Below are positions 1 to 6,353 of a stretch of DNA of 6,364 nt, one piece after another. Below the pieces are notes generated by a model. That model searched no databases and was not told the DNA's origin. It saw only the letters and a program-made list of their open reading frames with translations. Made by a program: the position numbers and the translations under genes. Every line of letters starts with the position of its first letter. Position 1 is the first letter of the stretch. Origin of the DNA: Opitutia bacterium UBA6410 (GTDB lineage Bacteria > Verrucomicrobiota > Verrucomicrobiia > Opitutales > Intestinicryptomonadaceae); NCBI GenBank assembly GCA_002437405.1, contig DJPO01000040.1:366-6729 (forward strand), read 5' to 3'.

Positions 1-52
1 TGCGATGGTGTGCGTACGGAGGAGTGAAGAAAACTTCCGTTCTGAGGGGATA

Positions 53-119
53 GGCGCAATTGGCTACGCCAATCGCCGTAAGGGGGCTTTGCCCCCTTCA
101 ATGGAAGCGCACCTTGCGC
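53..119. repeat. cluster of three tandem hairpins downstream of glyS
   Basis: Three inverted repeats lie one after another just past the glyS stop codon. The first, at 53-77, has a 4-bp outer stem (GGCG/CGCC), a 2-nt CA bulge, a 6-bp inner stem (ATTGGC/GCCAAT) and a TAC loop. The second, at 80-98, is a perfect 8-bp stem (AAGGGGGC/GCCCCCTT) with a TTT loop. The third, at 107-119, is a 5-bp stem (GCGCA/TGCGC) with a CCT loop, and can be extended imperfectly to 103-124. All three loops are 3 nt. No long T tract follows in either direction, so a classic intrinsic terminator is not clearly shown. The cluster may act as a 3' end stabiliser, an atypical terminator, or a REP-like dispersed intergenic repeat. 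The pairing is seen directly; the role is inferred. Confidence 0.6.
80..98 (-). terminator. possible terminator hairpin after glyS
   Basis: This is the strongest single hairpin after glyS: a perfect 8-bp, mostly G-C stem with a 3-nt loop, starting about 29 nt past the glyS stop codon. On the minus strand the stem ends in CCCCCTT and then ACGG, so only two Ts follow. That is weak for a factor-independent terminator. The symmetric AAG...CTT ends would allow it to act in both directions. Confidence 0.3.
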
Positions 120-126
120 CTGCCGC

Positions 127-1644
127 TCACAAGCCCGACGCGTTGTCGATTTGGTCGGTTAGGTAAGATATTAGCTCGGATTCGCTCATTCTTACCTGCT
201 TTGTCGTGTCTCTGTCTCTTACCGTTACCGTTCCGTCGCCTTCTATCGTTTGGAAGTCTATTGTTATTCCGAACGGCGTTCCGATTTCGTCCTGCCTGCG
301 GTATCTTCTTCCTATCGCGCCGGACGCGTCGAAGAAGATGTTCCAGCGGTGGCGCAGCTTCTTGTAGAGGTTTTGCGCCCTTTCCATCAGTTCGGGCTTG
401 TTCTTTACCAACGGGAATATTGCCGCCTTGTACGGTGCGACTCTCGGGCTGAATTTCAGCAGTGTGCGCTTTTCAGCCTGTCCCTTGTCGTTCGGAACTT
501 CGTCCTCTTCGTATGCCGCCGTCATTACCGCCAAGAATGTGCGGTCTACGCCCAGCGACGGTTCGATTACGTGCGGCAGGTATTTTTCCTTGCGCGCTTC
601 GTCGAAGTATTCGAGGTTTTTGCCCGATGCGTTTTGGTGCTGGGTGAGGTCGAAATTGCCGCGCACCGCAATGCCCTGCAATTCCTGCAAGCCGTGCGGG
701 AAGTGGAAAGTGATGTCCGTGCACGCCTTTGCGTAGTGTGCGAGCTTTTCCTGCGGGTGGACATCTTCGCCAAGCTTGTCGGCGGGGATACCTATCGAGA
801 CGAACCACTTTTTGAAGGCGTCAATCCATTCGCGGTGCAGGGTCTTCCAGTCGTCGTAGGGCGAGATAAAATATTCGATTTCCATTTGTTCGAACTCGCG
901 ACTGCGGAAGATGAAGTTGCGCGGGGTGATTTCGTTGCGGAACGCCTTGCCGATTTGCGCGATACCGAAGGGCACTTTTACGCGGGTGGTGTCGCAGACA
1001 TTTTTGAAGTCGGCGAAAATGCCCTGTGCGGTTTCGGGGCGCAGGTAGGCGATTGCCGTTTCGTCGCGCAGTGCGCCGACGTAGGTTTGGAACATCAAAT
1101 TGAAGTCGCGGGGCGGGGTGAGCGTGCCCGTTTTGCCTGTTGCGGGGGAGGGAATCAAATCGTATTCGTCGGGCTTGGCGTCCATATAGTTTTTGAGGAC
1201 GACGGGCTCGAGCTCGCCCTGTTTCGCGAGCTTGCGCTTGAGTTCAGCCGCCTTTTTGTCGGCTTCCTCCTGCATATTTTCGTCTTCGAGGACGCTGACG
1301 TAGCCGATTACTTCGCCCGAAACTTTTACTTGGGCGAAGAAAATCTGGTCGGCGCGGAAGCGCAGCTTCGATTCCTTACAGTCGACCATCGGGTCGGAGA
1401 AGCCCGCAACGTGTCCCGAGGCGCGCCATACGTCGGGGTGCATTATGATGGACGCGTCGAGGCCGACGATGTCGTCGCGGCCGTGGACGAAGTCGTTCCA
1501 CCACGCCTTTTTGATATTGTTTTTGAGTTCGACGCCAAGCGGGCCGAAGTCGAAAAATCCGTTAAAGCCGCCGTAGATTTCGGACGAGCGGTAGATGAAC
1601 CCCCTGCGTTTGCAGAGGCCTTCGATTGTTGCCATGTCAACCAT
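127..1644 (-). CDS. glyS: glycyl-tRNA synthetase, homodimeric (alpha2) class II type
   Basis: This cytoplasmic enzyme charges tRNA-Gly with glycine using ATP. The 505-residue product matches the usual length of the single-chain alpha2 form and is not the split GlyQ/GlyS tetramer. Motif 1 lies around residues 22-49 (GGFNGFFDFGPLG, then KNNIKKAWW). LRPETAQGIF is at 201-210. Motif 2 starts with FRNE at 235-238 and continues through SREFEQMEIEYF at 248-259. Motif 3, EPSLGVDRTF with its conserved arginine, is at 361-370. The anticodon-binding domain runs from about 395 to 500. The ATG at 1644 has no evident Shine-Dalgarno site, and a second in-frame ATG at 1635 is an alternative start that also keeps all motifs. 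The gene is last in the same-strand run, 54 nt after thiE, and may have its own promoter in that gap. It is sometimes named glyQS. Confidence 0.96.
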   Translation of the reverse strand: MVDMATIEGLCKRRGFIYRSSEIYGGFNGFFDFGPLGVELKNNIKKAWWNDFVHGRDDIVGLDASIIMHPDVWRASGHVAGFSDPMVDCKESKLRFRADQIFFAQVKVSGEVIGYVSVLEDENMQEEADKKAAELKRKLAKQGELEPVVLKNYMDAKPDEYDLIPSPATGKTGTLTPPRDFNLMFQTYVGALRDETAIAYLRPETAQGIFADFKNVCDTTRVKVPFGIAQIGKAFRNEITPRNFIFRSREFEQMEIEYFISPYDDWKTLHREWIDAFKKWFVSIGIPADKLGEDVHPQEKLAHYAKACTDITFHFPHGLQELQGIAVRGNFDLTQHQNASGKNLEYFDEARKEKYLPHVIEPSLGVDRTFLAVMTAAYEEDEVPNDKGQAEKRTLLKFSPRVAPYKAAIFPLVKNKPELMERAQNLYKKLRHRWNIFFDASGAIGRRYRRQDEIGTPFGITIDFQTIEGDGTVTVRDRDTTKQVRMSESELISYLTDQIDNASGL

Positions 1645-1665
1645 AGTGTAAAAAAATTGGGAGTT

Positions 1666-1693
1666 AGGTTAGAAATTTTGCGCGGTTTGTCAA
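1666..1693 (-). promoter_or_regulatory. candidate sigma70-type promoter for glyS
   Basis: On the minus strand a perfect TTGACA (1693-1688) is followed by a 16-bp spacer and TAACCT (1671-1666), which matches the -10 consensus at only 3 of 6 positions. The site lies wholly in the thiE-glyS gap. Initiation would leave a leader of roughly 15 nt, which fits the lack of a Shine-Dalgarno site at glyS. The exact -35 is suggestive, but the weak -10 keeps confidence low. Confidence 0.35.
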
Positions 1694-1698
1694 CACCG

Positions 1699-2364
1699 CT
1701 ATTTGCCCAGAAACGTCGCCACGAGCGATTTCACAGCTTCCGTAGTGTCGTTGGGGACGAGGACGTCTGAGACCGCCACAATCCGCTGCCCGCCCGCTTT
1801 GCGCACTTGCGCGGCGGTTTTGGCGTTGACTCCGCCTATGCAAAACCACGGCAGGCGGGGGTTGGATGTGGCGACTTTTTCGACGAGCTCCAATCCTACG
1901 GCGGGACGCCCCGGTTTTGTGTTTGTCGCGTAGACTGGGCCGACCGCGAAGTAGTCGAGAACATCGTGCAGATTGTCGGCTGCTGTGGCTTGTTCAATCG
2001 AGTGTGTGGAAAGCCCGAGAACGCGGTCATAGCCGATTTCGGAGCGGACGGATTTGGGGTCGCCGTCGTCCTGCCCTATGTGCAGCCCAGCGTTGGGGAT
2101 AAGAGAGCAGATTTCAGCGGCGAGCTCGATGTCGTCGTTGATTATAAAAAAGACGTCTTGGCGTTTTTTGAAAATCGGCAACAGTTCGAACGCGAGGTTT
2201 CTGCGCGTTGGCGAGTCCTCTTTTTTTGCCCTCAGCTGAATGATTTTCACGCCCGCGTCGGCAATTTGCACGCATTTGTCGAAGAGCATTTCGGGGGCGA
2301 CGTAGCCCGTATCGACAATGCCGTAGAACGTGCAGTCGGCTAATTTCGGCGAAAGCTGGCCCAT
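1699..2364 (-). CDS. thiE: thiamine phosphate synthase (thiamine-phosphate pyrophosphorylase)
   Basis: ThiE joins the pyrimidine (HMP-PP) and thiazole (THZ-P) halves of vitamin B1 to give thiamine phosphate in the cytoplasm. The 221-residue product has the normal single-domain TIM-barrel length. Family motifs appear in order: IQLRAK at 42-47, the INDD metal/diphosphate segment at 75-78, LHIGQDD at 94-100, GLSTHS at 117-122, the GPVYATNTKPG loop that grips diphosphate at 142-152, IGGVN at 176-180 and AVSD at 197-200. The ATG lies 1 nt beyond the stop of the upstream membrane-protein gene (TAA-A-ATG), so the two are probably co-translated. A weak AAGG sits 9 nt before the start. No other thiamine gene is present and no TPP riboswitch is visible upstream. 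A TenI-type paralogue (aminase or isomerase) is an alternative, but the intact metal and diphosphate motifs favour true ThiE. Confidence 0.93.
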   Translation of the reverse strand: MGQLSPKLADCTFYGIVDTGYVAPEMLFDKCVQIADAGVKIIQLRAKKEDSPTRRNLAFELLPIFKKRQDVFFIINDDIELAAEICSLIPNAGLHIGQDDGDPKSVRSEIGYDRVLGLSTHSIEQATAADNLHDVLDYFAVGPVYATNTKPGRPAVGLELVEKVATSNPRLPWFCIGGVNAKTAAQVRKAGGQRIVAVSDVLVPNDTTEAVKSLVATFLGK

Positions 2365-2365
2365 T

Positions 2366-2950
2366 TTATTTTGCCTTGGGGTGGTTTTCGTTGTCGACGC
2401 TGTTGAGAATCGGCTCGTCGTCCGCGAGAATCGGGTCGGCGTTGTCGTCGATGTCGGCGGGCGGGAGGAATTTTGTCGTGGGCTTGTAAATCAGCCCTTT
2501 AAAGCCCGTGACCCGAACGTCGATTCTCCCGAGTTTCTCGACCCCGAGATGTTCGCGGAACGCGCTGGAGAGGGCGGTTTGGATTTCGGAAGTGGCGTCG
2601 GTGAGGCTTTGCCCCGACTCGAGCTTCAGCGAGACGTTCATACAGAGCCTACCCCTGCGCGTGTAGATTTTAACGTCGGGGCGGTTGAGCGCGCCGAGGC
2701 TGTAGCAGACGCTTTGGACAAGCTCGTCGAGAGCCTTGCGCGAGACTTCTACAATCCCCGCGCGGTTGTCGAAAAGTTTAATCGGCTTGAACGCCTTTTT
2801 GATTTTGCGCACCGCGACCAGCAGAACCAGAGCCGCCAGCGCGCCGCCGAGCAGTTCGGGCGCGTGGGGCTGCCGCCACACGAGCTTGCAAAATTCGACC
2901 GAGGCGTCGATATACTCCGCCGTTTTTGAAACTATTTCTTCAAGATTCAT
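2366..2950 (-). CDS. Asp23/AmaP-like membrane-anchored protein of unknown role
   Basis: The 194-residue product has a short N-terminal helix (about 1-26) and one hydrophobic membrane segment at about 31-49 (ELLGGALAALVLLVAV). A basic stretch follows (KIKKAFKPIK, 49-58), which predicts a cytoplasmic C-terminal part. Residues about 63-150 resemble an Asp23 (alkaline shock, DUF322) domain: GIVEVS then KALDELVQS, a strand pair RLCMNVSLKL, a helix SEIQTALSSAF, and the closing IDVRVTGF. The last 30 residues are acidic and probably disordered. In Firmicutes, AmaP anchors Asp23 to the membrane and is linked to envelope stress. Here anchor and domain are in one chain with a single membrane helix. AGAGAG lies 7 nt before the ATG. 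It follows ubiD by about 50 nt and abuts thiE, but that does not show a shared function. The gene call is firm; the family match is by eye. Confidence 0.85.
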   Translation of the reverse strand: MNLEEIVSKTAEYIDASVEFCKLVWRQPHAPELLGGALAALVLLVAVRKIKKAFKPIKLFDNRAGIVEVSRKALDELVQSVCYSLGALNRPDVKIYTRRGRLCMNVSLKLESGQSLTDATSEIQTALSSAFREHLGVEKLGRIDVRVTGFKGLIYKPTTKFLPPADIDDNADPILADDEPILNSVDNENHPKAK

Positions 2951-2970
2951 TTTTATTCTCTCTATTATTA

Positions 2971-2999
2971 TTTAAGCGGATTGCGGAAAAATCTTCAAG
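2971..2999 (-). promoter_or_regulatory. weak candidate promoter before the AmaP-like gene
   Basis: On the minus strand TTGAAG (2999-2994, 4 of 6 match to TTGACA) is separated by 17 bp from TTAAAT (2976-2971, 4 of 6 match to TATAAT). The site fills the 51-nt gap between ubiD and the AmaP-like gene, where the DNA turns AT-rich. The optimal spacing is in its favour, but matches of this quality occur by chance in AT-rich DNA. Confidence 0.22.
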
Positions 3000-3001
3000 T
3001 T

Positions 3002-4792
3002 TTATTTGTCGAAGGATAGGTCGTCGGGCCACTCGCGTTCGTAGCCGTCGGCTTTGCCTTTTTTGCAGGCGTCGACGAAAACCGCGCCCGAGGGGGTGAC
3101 GAGAATGTCGCGCGACGGATCGGTATTGTTGAAGACTTTCCAGAGGGTTTTTGATTTGTCGAAGACGTCGATTTCCGCGTCGAAGAGGACTACCGCGCGG
3201 AAGAATCCGTCGAAAAGCCCCGATTTTGCGCAGGCTTCGAGCAGCGTCTTCCCACACCTGCCGCCTTTGTCGAGCGAGACGGCGCAGAGGGCGTCGGCGA
3301 AATTTATCGCGGCGACCCCGCCGATATTTTTGCGCAAAAAGTCTTCGATTTCCGCCTTGCGGTTGTCGGGCAGGGGCGCGAGCGGGGCGGGTTTGCGGGG
3401 CGGCTCGCCCGCGGTTCTGGCGGTGAGGTCGAGCGCGATTTTCGAGCCCGCGAACGGGCGCGGCGACGAGTGGTCGAGCGCGTCGAGAACGCCGACGGAT
3501 ATTTCGATGTCGGACGACGGGTCGAACGAGTTTTTCAGAAGCTCCCAAATTTTCGACAAATCCGACGGGTCTACGTCTTCGTCGACTGTCGCGACGCACT
3601 TGCAGAAGCTCATCTGCCCCTGTCCCCAGACTCCGCTTGCCATTCGGCGCGCGTGCTCGGGGAATTCCTTGGAAATCGAGACAATCGCGATGTTGTGGAA
3701 GACCCCCTCCCACGGCAGAAAATAGTCGCGGATTTCGGGGTAGACCGCGCGCAGCAGGGGCAGGAAAATCCGCTCGGTCGCCTTCGCCATATAGCAGTCC
3801 TCCATGGGCGGCGGGCCCACGAGGGTCGCGCAGTAAATCGGCTTCTCCTTGCGGGTGATTGCCGTGATGTGGAAGACGGGGTACATATCGGCGGGCGAGT
3901 AGTAGCCCGTGTGGTCTCCGAACGGGCCCTCCAACTTGCGTTCCTGCGGGTCGACATAGCCCTCGAGGACGAATTCGGACTCGGCAGGAACTTGCAAATC
4001 TACAGTTTTGCACTTCGCCATTTCGACGCCCTTTCCGCGCAAAAAGCCCGCCAATAAAAGCTCGTCTGCCCCGCGCGGCATGGGGGCTGTCGCGGCGTAT
4101 ATCACCGACGGATCCGCGCCGATTGCCACCGCCACTTCCATTCGCCTGCCGAGCTTTTCGTACTCCTTGTAGAAGTGCGAGCCGTCCTTGTGGATATGCC
4201 AGTGCATACCCGTCGTGTTTTTGTCGTATATTTGCAGGCGGTACATTCCCAAATTGCGCATTTTCCCGTCGGGAGATTTAGTGAAGACGAGCGGCAGGGT
4301 GACGAACCGCCCGCCGTCGTGCGGCCAGCATTTCAGTACGGGGATTTCCGACAAATCAACCTGTCCGCCGATTTTTACGACCTGCTGGCAAGGCGGGGAG
4401 TTTCGCGTTTTTTTCGGAAAAATTTTAAGCAGCGGGAAGAGTTTTTTCGCCACCGCGAAGAGGTCGGTAAACGAGCGGGGCGGGGCGGTTTTAACAATTT
4501 CGTCGATTGCGTCGCCGCACGAGGCGAGCGATTTTGCCCCGATTGCAAGCGACATACGCCTGTCGCTGCCGAAGAGGTTGACGGCTATCGGGAAGGATTT
4601 TTTCCCGCCGTCCACCACGTTTTCGAAAAGCAGCGCTTTGCCGCCGTCGGGCTTTTTCGACTCATCGTCCGCGTACTTCGAGATTTCGATAATCGGCGAG
4701 ACCGGCTCTTTTATCCGCCTGAGTTCGCCGAGCGACTCGAGCGTTTCGATGAATTCGCCTATGTTTTTGAAAGCTTTTTTCGTCATCTTCAT
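3002..4792 (-). CDS. ubiD: UbiD-family prFMN-dependent decarboxylase, long form, likely menaquinone pathway (MqnL-like)
   Basis: UbiD enzymes use prenylated FMN, made by UbiX, to decarboxylate aromatic or unsaturated acids. With this start the product has 596 residues, about 100 longer than the E. coli form and similar to the long forms of epsilonproteobacteria. The metal/cofactor region NLGMYRLQIYD gives N180 and R185, H201 lies in HIHKDG, and E244 lies in DELLLAGFLRG. The active-site motif EGPFGDHTGYYSP at 288-300 supplies E288 and D293. Extra length lies mainly at about 460-530, beginning with a proline-rich linker; the usual C-terminal FDAEIDVFD and EREWPDD segments follow. I chose the ATG at 4792 because it forms an ATGA overlap with the ubiX stop. 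ATGs at 4801 and 4786 are in-frame alternatives. The ubiA-ubiX neighbours suggest action on a dihydroxynaphthoate-type acid or its prenylated product. Confidence 0.93.
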   Translation of the reverse strand: MKMTKKAFKNIGEFIETLESLGELRRIKEPVSPIIEISKYADDESKKPDGGKALLFENVVDGGKKSFPIAVNLFGSDRRMSLAIGAKSLASCGDAIDEIVKTAPPRSFTDLFAVAKKLFPLLKIFPKKTRNSPPCQQVVKIGGQVDLSEIPVLKCWPHDGGRFVTLPLVFTKSPDGKMRNLGMYRLQIYDKNTTGMHWHIHKDGSHFYKEYEKLGRRMEVAVAIGADPSVIYAATAPMPRGADELLLAGFLRGKGVEMAKCKTVDLQVPAESEFVLEGYVDPQERKLEGPFGDHTGYYSPADMYPVFHITAITRKEKPIYCATLVGPPPMEDCYMAKATERIFLPLLRAVYPEIRDYFLPWEGVFHNIAIVSISKEFPEHARRMASGVWGQGQMSFCKCVATVDEDVDPSDLSKIWELLKNSFDPSSDIEISVGVLDALDHSSPRPFAGSKIALDLTARTAGEPPRKPAPLAPLPDNRKAEIEDFLRKNIGGVAAINFADALCAVSLDKGGRCGKTLLEACAKSGLFDGFFRAVVLFDAEIDVFDKSKTLWKVFNNTDPSRDILVTPSGAVFVDACKKGKADGYEREWPDDLSFDK

Positions 4793-5394
4793 ATGCCCCA
4801 TTCCGCAAGATTGCCACCGCCGAAGCCCATAGCCGCCGCCGCGCGGGAGGCTGTGAAATCGGCGATGTCGGTTATCGACTTGGGGTTATTGTAGAACGCG
4901 GGGCAGGCGGGCAATACCACCGCCCCCGAGAGAAACAGCGTTTTCATATTTTCGATGTGCGAGAGCGCCAGCGGCGACTCGCGCGGGCAGACCACCAATT
5001 TGCGGCGTTCCTTGAGCGCGACTTCCGCGGCACGGACGAGCAGGTTGTCGGCAATCGACCCCGCGATTTTCCCGAGCGTGTTCATCGAGCACGGCAAAAT
5101 GCACATCGCTTCGAACCCGAACGAACCGCTTGCGGGCGGCGCGTAGAAGTCGTCGATGTCGCACATCTTCAGATTTTCAAGGAGGGATTTTTTTTCGAGC
5201 TGGGCTTCTATCGCGGTTTCGAAGGAGTCAAAGCCCGTTTCGTCGGAGAGGATTTTTTTTGCGGGACGGCTCGGAATGCAGTAAACCTGCGCCCCCGTCT
5301 CCAAGAGGAATTTTGCGAGCCTCAGGGCGTATATCGAGCCCGACGCTCCGCTTATCCCCAAAATTGCGCGGCGTTTTTTGTCGTGATTTTCCAT
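4789..5394 (-). CDS. ubiX: UbiX flavin prenyltransferase (prFMN synthase; MqnM-type)
   Basis: UbiX transfers a dimethylallyl group to reduced FMN to make prenylated FMN, the cofactor of the UbiD encoded next door. The 201-residue product has normal family length. GISGASGS at 13-20 is the N-terminal flavin/phosphate loop. The central signature PCSMNTLGKIAGSIADNL runs over 101-118. K128, R138 and E139 (in CPRESPL), Y168 (in PAFYNNP) and R184 correspond to the prenyl-phosphate and flavin residues known from Pseudomonas UbiX. The frame stays open to 5553, but residues from there would overlap ubiA and resemble nothing in UbiX, so I chose the ATG at 5394, 2 nt past the ubiA stop. There is no clear Shine-Dalgarno site, which fits translational coupling. 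PAD1/VdcB-type phenolic-acid paralogues are less likely given the neighbours. Confidence 0.95.
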   Translation of the reverse strand: MENHDKKRRAILGISGASGSIYALRLAKFLLETGAQVYCIPSRPAKKILSDETGFDSFETAIEAQLEKKSLLENLKMCDIDDFYAPPASGSFGFEAMCILPCSMNTLGKIAGSIADNLLVRAAEVALKERRKLVVCPRESPLALSHIENMKTLFLSGAVVLPACPAFYNNPKSITDIADFTASRAAAAMGFGGGNLAEWGI

Positions 5395-5396
5395 TG

Positions 5397-6272
5397 TCAG
5401 AAAAGATACATTTGCGCCGTGCGGTATGCAATCCCGAAGAACGAGAGCCAGCCGACGGCTATATTTATATAGAGAAAAACCGTCCCGATGAACTTCGCCC
5501 CGCCGAACGCCACCGCGCACAGCCCGAATGCGAACAGCGCGGAAATCGCGCACGCGCAGGCGAAGTAGACCGCCCCGAGATTGAAAATTCCGCCCGTCAA
5601 AAAGAACATCGCCGCCGCCGCGAAAAACGATGCCGCGACAACCCCGAGCGCACCGTTTTTGCCGAGAGCCGCAGGTATCGAATGGAGTCCGTTTTGCCTG
5701 TCGAACTGCATATCCTGAAGCGCGTAGATTACGTCGAACGCGGAAATCGAGAAAAATAGGGCGGCGGCGGGCGCGAGTATTTTGAAGTCGAATCCGCCCG
5801 CCACGGCAATCCAGCCGCCGATTGGCGCGAGCGCGAGCGCAAGCCCGATAAAATAGTGCGCCGTAGCCGTAAAACGCTTTGTGTACGAATAGCCGAGCAA
5901 AACCGCGAGCGCGGGGAACGACAGCCAGAAACAGAGCCGATTCAGGCAGAACGCAAATCCGACAAATGCCGCCGCCGAGACCGCCGTAAAGACCGCGACG
6001 GCAGTCGGGGAGATTTCGCCCGTCGCGCTCGGACGGTTTTTCGTCCTCTCGTTCGCCGCGTCGAATTTTCTGTCAACGAGGCGGTTGAAACCCATCGCCG
6101 CGGCGCGGGCGGCGGTGAAAGCGGCAACACAAAGAATTATCTTTCCGATTCCGAACGAAACCGATTCGAGCTTCGCAAGGCAGAGTGCCGACAGCGCGAA
6201 CGGCAGGGCGAAAAGCGTGTGCTCGATTTTCACGAGCTTTGCGTATGCAACGGCGTCTTTGAGTGGATTCAT
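5397..6272 (-). CDS. mqnP: UbiA-family aromatic prenyltransferase, likely menaquinone (MqnP-like)
   Basis: This integral membrane enzyme attaches a polyprenyl chain from its diphosphate to an aromatic acid. The 291-residue product is hydrophobic throughout, with about eight or nine membrane segments, as is normal for UbiA. Both Mg2+-diphosphate motifs are intact: NRLVDRKFD at 63-71, followed by ERTKNRPSATGEISP, and DVIYALQDMQFD at 180-191. YSYTKRF at 128-134 is another family hallmark. The N-terminal KIEHTLFALPFALSAL segment is typical of the UbiA branch found with UbiX and UbiD in menaquinone-making bacteria, which supports MqnP over ubiquinone UbiA. It starts the run, 2 nt before ubiX. The ATG at 6272 has only a distant GTGAG about 15 nt upstream. 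The family is certain; the substrate (a futalosine-derived naphthoate rather than 4-hydroxybenzoate) is inferred from context. Confidence 0.92.
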   Translation of the reverse strand: MNPLKDAVAYAKLVKIEHTLFALPFALSALCLAKLESVSFGIGKIILCVAAFTAARAAAMGFNRLVDRKFDAANERTKNRPSATGEISPTAVAVFTAVSAAAFVGFAFCLNRLCFWLSFPALAVLLGYSYTKRFTATAHYFIGLALALAPIGGWIAVAGGFDFKILAPAAALFFSISAFDVIYALQDMQFDRQNGLHSIPAALGKNGALGVVAASFFAAAAMFFLTGGIFNLGAVYFACACAISALFAFGLCAVAFGGAKFIGTVFLYINIAVGWLSFFGIAYRTAQMYLF

Positions 6273-6353
6273 AGTTTCGGGATAGTCTCACGGACGCCGT
6301 TTTGGGGCAATAATTTATTTACAAAAAAATATGAAAAAAAAGCTTGACTTTTC
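6273..6353 (-). promoter_or_regulatory. AT-rich upstream region of the ubiA-ubiX-ubiD unit
   Basis: The DNA changes from GC-rich to strongly AT-rich between about 6309 and 6352, with A7 (6323-6329) and A8 (6334-6341) runs. TAAATT on the minus strand (near 6310-6315) is a possible -10 element, but the DNA 17 bp upstream is only a T run. This is the natural place for the operon promoter, yet no convincing -35/-10 pair can be named. An AAAAG-TCAAG-CTTTT hairpin with a following T run (about 6334-6349) could equally be a weak terminator of a gene beyond the edge. Confidence 0.3.

Noticed and set aside
16..40. Additional inverted repeat ACGGA...TCCGT with an inner GAAG-AAAA-CTTC
   Set aside because: The stems are only 4-5 bp, are mutually exclusive and AT-closed inside, so this is not clearly above chance, although it adjoins the stronger hairpin cluster.
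60..452. Plus-strand open frame of 130 codons across the hairpin cluster and the glyS end
   Set aside because: The arginine-, leucine- and serine-rich translation is low in complexity and antisense to the conserved anticodon-binding domain of GlyRS.
250..1770. Plus-strand open frame of 506 codons opposite glyS
   Set aside because: It mirrors the glyS coding sequence in antisense, has no recognisable domain, and runs past the glyS start into thiE. Codon bias in GC-rich DNA explains the lack of stops.
2951..3001. Riboswitch or TPP element upstream of the AmaP-thiE pair
   Set aside because: The gap is only 51 nt, has no thi-box sequence and no stable hairpin, so it is too short for a TPP aptamer.
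2940..4013. Minus-strand 357-codon frame overlapping ubiD
   Set aside because: It is an out-of-frame reading of ubiD with an arginine-rich translation; the ubiD frame holds all conserved UbiD motifs.
4175..4894. Plus-strand 239-codon frame opposite the ubiD start and the ubiX end
   Set aside because: It is the antisense shadow of two well-supported genes and has no recognisable features.
5395..5553. N-terminal extension of UbiX by 53 residues
   Set aside because: It would overlap the ubiA coding sequence, is arginine-rich and out of frame with ubiA, and lies before the normal UbiX N-terminus. The ATG at 5394 gives the standard length.
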